The notes below the pieces were generated by a model. The model was not told the origin of the DNA. It saw nothing but the letters and a program-made list of their open reading frames with translations, and made no database searches. From an uncultured Collinsella sp. (GTDB taxonomy: Bacteria; Actinomycetota; Coriobacteriia; Coriobacteriales; Coriobacteriaceae), in assembly GCA_958354105.1 (NCBI GenBank), contig CATWVA010000005.1, positions 23,871 through 87,870 of the forward strand: a stretch of 64,000 bases of DNA, read 5' to 3'. This document shows positions 58,625 to 64,000 of the stretch, piece by piece; within the stretch, counting starts at the first letter, position 1, and each line of letters opens with the position of its first letter. Both the position numbers and the translations under genes were made by a program.

Positions 58625-59968
58625 TTACTCTTGAATGTCAAAGATGCTCTCTGACAAATCAAGATGAAGGAGCACTTTGGTGCCCTTGCCCGGCGCCGAT
58701 TCGACACGCGTATAGGAGTGCGGCCCATAAAAGCGATGGATGCGCTCCGAAATATTGTGCATGGCCACACCGGCGCCGCCACCCTGGGGAGAGCTGGCGT
58801 CGGGACGGGCAGAGCGCTCGTCAAACAGTCTGGCGGCGGTACCCTCATCCATGCCCACGCCATTATCGGCCACGGCAATCAAGATTGCATCCTCGCCGTC
58901 TTGGTGAACGGTCACGTCGATCCTCAGGGCGTCGTCATCGCCCATACCATGACGTACGGCGTTCTCGACAATCGGCTGGATCACGAACGCCGGCACCAGC
59001 GTATCTTCCACGTCCTCGGACACATCGAACGTCGCAAGCACGCGGTCCTCGCCAAAGCGGGCCTTCTCAAAGGTAAGGTAGCGCTTGGTCTGTGCGACCT
59101 CGCGCGAGACCGGAATAAGCGATCCCGAGTTGTCGAGCGTGGCACGATAGAACGATGAGAACTCACGAAGCAGTTCGCGGGCCCGCAGCGGGTCGGTGCG
59201 CGTAAACGATGCAATGGTGTTCAGCGTGTTGAACAGGAAGTGCGGGTTAATCTGCGCCTGCAGCGCACGCACCTCGGCGCGCGCCGTGAGCTCCTTTTGC
59301 ACCTCGAGCTCGTGGATGGCGAGCTGTGTGGACAAGATCTCGGCAAAGCCCGAGGCAAGCGCGTACTGGGTACGGTCGACGGCGCGCGGGGTCTTGTAGT
59401 AGAACTTGAGCGTACCGACGGTACGATCGCCCACCTTGATGGGGGCGATAATGCCGGCGGGGACTTGGTTGTGCGAGCCGTCCGAGCCCACGACATCCAC
59501 CATACGGTTGAACGACTGCACGATGCCATGTTCGATAACGTAGCGTGTGGCAAGCGTGTGGATGGGAGTATCGGGCAGCAGTTTTTCCTCAAACTCGCCC
59601 GCGCAGGCAAGCACGTTGTCCTCGTCGGTGATGGCCACCGTCATGGCGCGCGTCTCGGGCAAAATGCGCCGGCACACCAAACGCGCCGACTCCTGCGTCA
59701 GACCGCCCTTAATGTCCTCGAGCATGGCCGAGGCCACCGAGAGCGTCTCCTCGGTGTACTGGGAGCGCACCGAATCGGGATTGAGCGTCAAAAAGATAAA
59801 GATGCACAGAAAGATACACAGCAGCGCGCAGGCAATCACCGTGGCGATCGGCTCGATACCGGTCACCAAGGCGAAAATAAAGTACACCAGCACGCAAATG
59901 GCGCAGGCGACGGCAATGATGCGAAAGATTGATATTGAACTATCGCGCTGGGCGCGGCGGTCGATCAT
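58625..59968 (-). CDS. LytS/YehU-type sensor histidine kinase
   Basis: This 447-residue membrane kinase has two hydrophobic stretches near the N-terminus (15-37 and 40-61), a GAF-like middle region (about 90-210), the His_kinase domain with the phospho-acceptor His in QAQINPHFLFNTLNTI (near residue 246) and the ATPase domain with IQPIVENAVRHG and GVGMDEG. The missing multi-helix 5TM region sets it apart from classic LytS. The start overlaps the upstream glycosyltransferase by four bases (ATGA), so both are in one transcript with the response regulator. Confidence 0.92.
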   Translation of the reverse strand: MIDRRAQRDSSISIFRIIAVACAICVLVYFIFALVTGIEPIATVIACALLCIFLCIFIFLTLNPDSVRSQYTEETLSVASAMLEDIKGGLTQESARLVCRRILPETRAMTVAITDEDNVLACAGEFEEKLLPDTPIHTLATRYVIEHGIVQSFNRMVDVVGSDGSHNQVPAGIIAPIKVGDRTVGTLKFYYKTPRAVDRTQYALASGFAEILSTQLAIHELEVQKELTARAEVRALQAQINPHFLFNTLNTIASFTRTDPLRARELLREFSSFYRATLDNSGSLIPVSREVAQTKRYLTFEKARFGEDRVLATFDVSEDVEDTLVPAFVIQPIVENAVRHGMGDDDALRIDVTVHQDGEDAILIAVADNGVGMDEGTAARLFDERSARPDASSPQGGGAGVAMHNISERIHRFYGPHSYTRVESAPGKGTKVLLHLDLSESIFDIQE

Positions 59969-61152
59969 TCGGCCCCCTCCAGAATACTGATCAGTTGTGC
60001 GTCACGCCAAAGCCCGTCCATGATCTTGGGCCAAAAGCTCTGGAAACGCAGATAGCTTGCAGCGTTTTGGCGCGCATAGGCCTTTGCCTCGTCGATACCA
60101 TGGCGCCAGATGCGCAGGTAGCCCTCATGCTCGCGGGTAAACACGCTGCGGACCATAGCGGTCTTGCGCACGCGGTCGTCGAGCTCGCGCGAAATCCACG
60201 GGCCCGGGTAGGGCATGAGCGATGCCGCCGTAACGGGGATGAGCTCCTTTTGATGCGCGGCGAACGTCAACTTGGCCCGTTCGTAGTACCAACGGTATAC
60301 ATCCTGCATAAAGCGCGGTGAGCGCTTTTCGGACTCCGGAGGCAGATGGCGCACGGTCCACTCGTTATCAAACCACACGTCGTAGCCAAACATACGCATG
60401 TTAAAGAGGTAATCCAAGTCCTCGCCGCGGGTGATAAACGGGTCAAAGGCCACACGCGTAAAGGCGCGGGCGTGCAGGGCCATCAGGCCGCCGCACACGT
60501 AGTTGGAGCGCGAGATGCGGGTGCCCGAGAGCGCCTTTTTCATCCAACGGTTGAACTCGATGCGCTTGGTCCACCAACGATGGCAGATGCCCGCCTTGTC
60601 CGTGGGAGCCAGCGGCGAGCCGTCGCGATCGTAGAAATAGCCGCTCTTGACCAAGATCGGCAAGCCCTGACGCGTCTGCTGCCCCAACGCATAGGTCGCG
60701 CGCTTCATAAAGTCGGCGTCGATGACAGTCTCATCGTCATCCAAAAAGATAACCGCGTCATGCCCCAGCACAGCGGCACAGGCTAGCCCCATGTTGCGGA
60801 TGGCACCGTAGCCTCGCAGGCTCACGCACTCGCCCGAACCCTTGGGCGCGATCTGAGCAACCCGGTCTGCGATGCGCGAGGCCTGGGTGTTGGTGACAAC
60901 GGTGACCTTGAGCGTGGGATGCGCGTCGACAATCTCGTGCACGCGCAGCGACACATCGGCTGTGGCAGAAACAGGACAGACCACCAAAAGGATGATGCGC
61001 GGGATGTCGCACACCTGCTCAAGCGAGGCCAGGCAGCGGTCGAGTTCGGGATTGTCGGCGTTGAGTCGCGTCGAATGGTCATAGGTGCCAGGGGCGTTTG
61101 CGCAAGCGTCATCGCCCGCCCAATACGTTGGAATCACGACCGTGGCGTTCAT
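59965..61152 (-). CDS. Family 2 glycosyltransferase
   Basis: This 395-residue protein has the GT2 GT-A fold: VVIPTYWAGDD at the start, the metal-binding DDDE motif in IFLDDDETV near residue 139, and a GEDLDYL near residue 258. It uses a nucleotide sugar to add a residue to an unknown acceptor. There is no membrane helix. It overlaps the LytS-like gene by four bases, tying it to the two-component system. Its ribosome site is not strong. The sugar and acceptor are unknown. Confidence 0.86.
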   Translation of the reverse strand: MNATVVIPTYWAGDDACANAPGTYDHSTRLNADNPELDRCLASLEQVCDIPRIILLVVCPVSATADVSLRVHEIVDAHPTLKVTVVTNTQASRIADRVAQIAPKGSGECVSLRGYGAIRNMGLACAAVLGHDAVIFLDDDETVIDADFMKRATYALGQQTRQGLPILVKSGYFYDRDGSPLAPTDKAGICHRWWTKRIEFNRWMKKALSGTRISRSNYVCGGLMALHARAFTRVAFDPFITRGEDLDYLFNMRMFGYDVWFDNEWTVRHLPPESEKRSPRFMQDVYRWYYERAKLTFAAHQKELIPVTAASLMPYPGPWISRELDDRVRKTAMVRSVFTREHEGYLRIWRHGIDEAKAYARQNAASYLRFQSFWPKIMDGLWRDAQLISILEGAE

Positions 61153-61174
61153 GCCTTACCCTCCCTGCAACACA

Positions 61175-61209
61175 AAAACGGGACGCCGCCAAACACAGGC
61201 GACGCCCCG
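61175..61209 (-). terminator. Terminator after the MFS gene
   Basis: CGGGACGCCGCC and GGCGACGCCCCG form a 12-base stem with G-U pairs, followed on the minus strand by TTTTTG. It lies between the MFS stop and the glycosyltransferase start. Confidence 0.75.
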
Positions 61210-61323
61210 CGACCTAGCTGATTCCATCATACCCACTTGGGCAAATCATTGCTCGCAAGTCGCAATGTTTATTGCGGATAACCCCAAAAGAGTACCGTGG
61301 ACAGGCACAATAGCCGCTCGCTC

Positions 61324-62583
61324 CTATGCGGCATGCTCTGCCGCCCGAGTCATGCGGGACAGGCGGACCAGTAGCATAAAGCCAACGACCAGCAGCACGC
61401 CAATGGAAAGGACGCCCAGCGACGGGTTGCCGGTCAGCGAGGTGACGACCGACACCAGGAAGGTGCCCATAACGCTTGCATAACGACCAAAGATGTCAAA
61501 GAAGCCGTAGTACTCGTTGGACTTTTCCTTGGGGATAATGCGGCCAAAGTAGCTACGGCTGAGCGCCTGCACACCGCCCTGGAACAGGCCGACCATAATG
61601 GCAAGCACCCAGAATTCAAAGGCGGTCTTTAGGAAGAACGCGGCGAACAGCACAATCCCCATGTAGGCGGCGACCGCCACCAGGATCATGTTGAGCGTGC
61701 CCACGCGTCCGGCGAGCTTGCCGTAGATGATGGCGGACGGAAAGGCCACGAACTGCGTAACGAGCAGCGCCAGCACCAGCTGCGTCGAATCGATGCCCAA
61801 GGCCGATCCGTAACTGGTGGCCATGGAAATGACCGTGTGCACACCGTCGATATAGAAGAAGAACGCGATCATGTAGACCAGCACGGTCTTATTGTGGGCA
61901 ATCTCGCGCATGGTGTGTCCGACCTCGGAGAACACACCGCCCACGATGTGGCCGATGGTGTCCTCGGGACCGCGCTCGCGACCGTACTTTTGCTTATAGG
62001 TGCGAATGAGCGGCAGGGTAAAGATGAGCCACCAGGCACCAGTGATGATAAACGACAGACGCGTTGCCAGCATGGTGGGGATGCCAAGAGCGGGGCCACC
62101 CATGATGAGCGCCAGGCAGATGACGAACGGCACGGTGGAACCGATGTAGCCCCAGGCATAACCCGAGCTGGACACGGCGTCCATGCGCTCGTCGGTGGTA
62201 ATGTCAGGCAGCATGGCGTCGTAGAACGTCATAGAAGAGTTAAGGCCGATGGTGCACAGCACGTACACGGTCAAAAATGCCATGGCGGACATTGGGATAG
62301 CCTGCGCCAGGCAAAGCACCAGGCCCGTGAGGAAGAAGCCCAAGAAGAACTTGATCTTGTTGCCGGCGTAGTCGGCAAGTGCGCCCAGAATGGGCATGAG
62401 CATGGCGATGACCAGCGAGGCGATCGTCTGCGCATTGCCCCAAGCGACCACCAGGTCGGCCGAGGAAGCGCCGGTATTGATGGCGTTAAAGTAAATGGGC
62501 ACCACCGAGGTATTGAGCAGCACGAGGGCCGAATTGCCCACATCGTACATAACCCAGTTACGCTCGAGCTTGGTGTATTTCAT
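61324..62583 (-). CDS. UMF1-type MFS transporter
   Basis: This 419-residue protein has about 12 membrane helices and resembles the UMF1/Atg22-like MFS group (WVMYDVGNSALVLLN at the start is a family mark, and GVQALSRSYFGRIIPKEKSNEYYGFFDIFGRYA is a long conserved stretch). In other bacteria members move small organic solutes or carry amino acids; the substrate is unknown here. The start of the protein is well supported by AGGGAC and its length fits. Confidence 0.88.
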   Translation of the reverse strand: MKYTKLERNWVMYDVGNSALVLLNTSVVPIYFNAINTGASSADLVVAWGNAQTIASLVIAMLMPILGALADYAGNKIKFFLGFFLTGLVLCLAQAIPMSAMAFLTVYVLCTIGLNSSMTFYDAMLPDITTDERMDAVSSSGYAWGYIGSTVPFVICLALIMGGPALGIPTMLATRLSFIITGAWWLIFTLPLIRTYKQKYGRERGPEDTIGHIVGGVFSEVGHTMREIAHNKTVLVYMIAFFFYIDGVHTVISMATSYGSALGIDSTQLVLALLVTQFVAFPSAIIYGKLAGRVGTLNMILVAVAAYMGIVLFAAFFLKTAFEFWVLAIMVGLFQGGVQALSRSYFGRIIPKEKSNEYYGFFDIFGRYASVMGTFLVSVVTSLTGNPSLGVLSIGVLLVVGFMLLVRLSRMTRAAEHAA

Positions 62584-62684
62584 GGACAGGGACCCTTCGT
62601 ATTTGCCCGATATGCAGTTAGTTCATCGTACCCCAATTGTCCAGAAGCACCGGTAAGGATTCGGCAAAGGGGCACGCATGAGCC

Positions 62685-63629
62685 CTATTCCTCGCGGTCG
62701 AACTCCTCATCGGCATTGAGCACGCGACCGCTGTAATTGACATGGTTGGTCACGGCTTCCATATCGCCGGTCTCGATAAAGCGGGCAACCGTGCACTCGT
62801 AATCGAGCAGCGCGCGGTCAAAGACCTCGGGGAAGCTCTCGGTCGAGACTTCATCGGTAAAGGGGTTCTTCCATGCCAAGTGGCCCAGGTTGCCGGTACG
62901 CTCGGTCAGCTCGGTCGTCACGCGGTGCGCAAGGCCGTCGAGCAGCGAGTAGTCGTGCACCAAGCCCTCAACCAGCGAGATCGCGCGCGTCTTTGCGGAG
63001 CCGGCCGGCTCAATCGCGCGGTAAAGTCGCTGCATATTGGCAACGGCAGCACCGTACTCCCCCGCCGGAATGTCAATGCCGTACACGCGTCCGGCAACAT
63101 AGCTCATCAGCACGCCGGCCACGCGATTGATGCGATCGGTGGTGACGATCTCGCCCGCCGGCGGGTAATCGTCGACCGTAGCGCCATCGCGTTTAAGCTG
63201 CAGCATCAGTACATCCAGGTCGCTCTCGATCACGGCATGGACCTGACTGCTCGAATCCTCAAGCTCTGAATCGGACTCCACGATGCCAAACTGCTGCTCA
63301 TAGACAAAGGGATGGGCGTTGCGGTCGAGCACGTAATGAGACAGCAGGCCCAGCGCAAAGGCGCGACCCAAGCTGGCGTCACGCGGCAGCAGATGCGACA
63401 CGCCGTCGCGCAGGCACGCGAACTGGCGAGACATGCGCGACCGATGCATGACCTGCGCCAGCAGCGTGCAGTCGGAAACACGCGGTGTCAGAATGTGAAA
63501 GAAAAACGGGTCGGGGCCTTGGTTGCCCAAGATAAAGGCAATGCGCTCTTCATCGGACGTTATGACGCCCTGCGGAAGACGGTCGATGCTTTCCTCGCCA
63601 AACAGATGATGGGTGATAAGCGCGGGCAT
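62685..63629 (-). CDS. Zinc-dependent phospholipase C-like protein
   Basis: This 314-residue protein shows the zinc-site His pattern of the phospholipase-C/S1-nuclease-like group: ITHHLFGEE at the start, GNQGPDPFFFH near residue 35 and LGLLSHYVLDRNAHPFVYEQ near residue 85. It has no signal peptide, so a cytoplasmic role is likely and phospholipase activity is not assured. GAAAGG precedes the ATG at 63629. Confidence 0.8.
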   Translation of the reverse strand: MPALITHHLFGEESIDRLPQGVITSDEERIAFILGNQGPDPFFFHILTPRVSDCTLLAQVMHRSRMSRQFACLRDGVSHLLPRDASLGRAFALGLLSHYVLDRNAHPFVYEQQFGIVESDSELEDSSSQVHAVIESDLDVLMLQLKRDGATVDDYPPAGEIVTTDRINRVAGVLMSYVAGRVYGIDIPAGEYGAAVANMQRLYRAIEPAGSAKTRAISLVEGLVHDYSLLDGLAHRVTTELTERTGNLGHLAWKNPFTDEVSTESFPEVFDRALLDYECTVARFIETGDMEAVTNHVNYSGRVLNADEEFDREE

Positions 63630-63721
63630 AATGATCCTTTCGATTTCATTCGATGCCACCCATTATGCCCACCGCGCGCCCATGCCAAACCTGCGATGGT
63701 AAACGACAGCACGCAAGCCTC

Positions 63722-64000
63722 TTACGCAAGCCCCAGGTGCGACTTGACCTCGGCGGCACGACGACGGGACACCGGTACCGTCGAGTTCACGCGGTCGAGC
63801 CTGAGCTCCATCAACCCCGTGGAGCCAATCTCAACATTGTGCACGTCTTCCAAATTGACCAGGTAGCTGCGATGAACGCGAATAAAGCCCTCGGAGTCCA
63901 AGCGACGCTCGAGCGAAGAGATCGACTCATTGATCAGGTACGTTCCCTCGGCGCAGATGGCGTTGCAAAAATCGGCGCGCGCCTCAAAGTAGCAGACGTC
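63722..64000 (-). CDS. LytTR-family DNA-binding protein (N-terminus cut by window edge)
   Basis: The last 92 codons of a gene that runs off the window read DVCYFEARADFCNAICAEGT and then FIRVHRSYLVNLEDVHNVEIG, VPVSRRRAAEVKSHLGLA. That is the second half of a LytTR DNA-binding domain, closely similar in layout to the response regulator at 57836-58552. Presumably a receiver domain lies upstream outside the window. There are thus two LytTR regulators within 6 kb. Confidence 0.85.
   Translation of the reverse strand, partial: DVCYFEARADFCNAICAEGTYLINESISSLERRLDSEGFIRVHRSYLVNLEDVHNVEIGSTGLMELRLDRVNSTVPVSRRRAAEVKSHLGLA

Overview
This window looks like chromosome from a gut actinobacterium of the class Coriobacteriia, most likely Collinsella. 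That is inferred from the high-GC coding style, the large set of mannose-family PTS genes, UTRA-type GntR regulators and lineage-typical proteins; no rRNA or phylogenetic marker was compared. Nearly all genes lie on the minus strand. I see no prophage, integrase or CRISPR array. There is one complete insertion sequence (IS110 family, IS1111-like) at 10397-11918, and it splits a host gene.

The main theme is a scattered set of sugar-amine (Amadori product) utilisation modules. Five paralogous SIS-domain proteins of the FrlB/GfrF deglycase type (4275-5243, 16462-17496, 28348-29316, 35552-36535, 40854-41846) all keep a Glu and a His 16 residues apart and all end in an Arg-Arg-Tyr C-terminal signature. 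Each has a UTRA-type GntR regulator nearby, and the repeated or palindromic sequences in their promoters differ from module to module. Three modules include mannose-family PTS genes: module 1 has EIIB, EIIC and EIID (2139-4231), module 2 has EIIA, EIIB, EIIC and EIID (14816-18655), and module 4 has EIIAB, EIIC and EIID (36727-39328). Modules 3 and 5 have no transporter, and module 1 has no EIIA. The expected chemistry is uptake with phosphorylation, followed by deglycation to a sugar phosphate and a free amine or amino acid. Two of the three EIID genes are damaged: a one-base deletion in module 1 and an in-frame TAG near the C-terminus in module 2.

Region by region: 1-1922 has an unknown Coriobacteriia protein running off the edge and a DUF5710 protein. 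2139-6136 is PTS module 1. 6327-7809 has a zinc-ribbon protein and an HNH nuclease. 7955-9920 has two SipW-type exported proteins and a fragment of a third. 10319-12361 is a gene split by the insertion sequence. 12410-14208 has a membrane-anchored relative of the exported proteins and a PilZ protein. 14759-19495 is PTS module 2. 19977-28215 has an M16 peptidase, HicAB toxin-antitoxin, 5-FCL, an AbiEi-like protein, MetA and a HicDH-like dehydrogenase. 28348-32192 is module 3 with RecQ. 32577-39328 is module 4 with YitT and HAD genes in between. 39512-42774 has an EamA transporter and module 5. 42810-57739 is housekeeping (GNAT, threonine aldolase-like, PAP2, Mfd, Nth, ABC exporter, RmuC, rubrerythrin, a MutY-like glycosylase, an Rrf2 regulator, tRNA-Asp, a phosphodiesterase). 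57836-64000 has a LytS/LytTR two-component system, a glycosyltransferase, an MFS transporter, a zinc-dependent phospholipase-like protein and a second LytTR regulator cut by the window edge.

The intergenic DNA is unusually rich in structure. I see a dispersed composite repeat built on CCACGCTC and CGTCC words (14397-14670, 19712-19900, 24505-24676, 25958-26051), a family of short REP-like palindromes with a GGGGACAGG core (two of which bracket hicAB), several inverted repeats of about 65-140 bp, and a multi-stem candidate RNA at 32387-32571. These and the five-module array are the least explained parts of the window.
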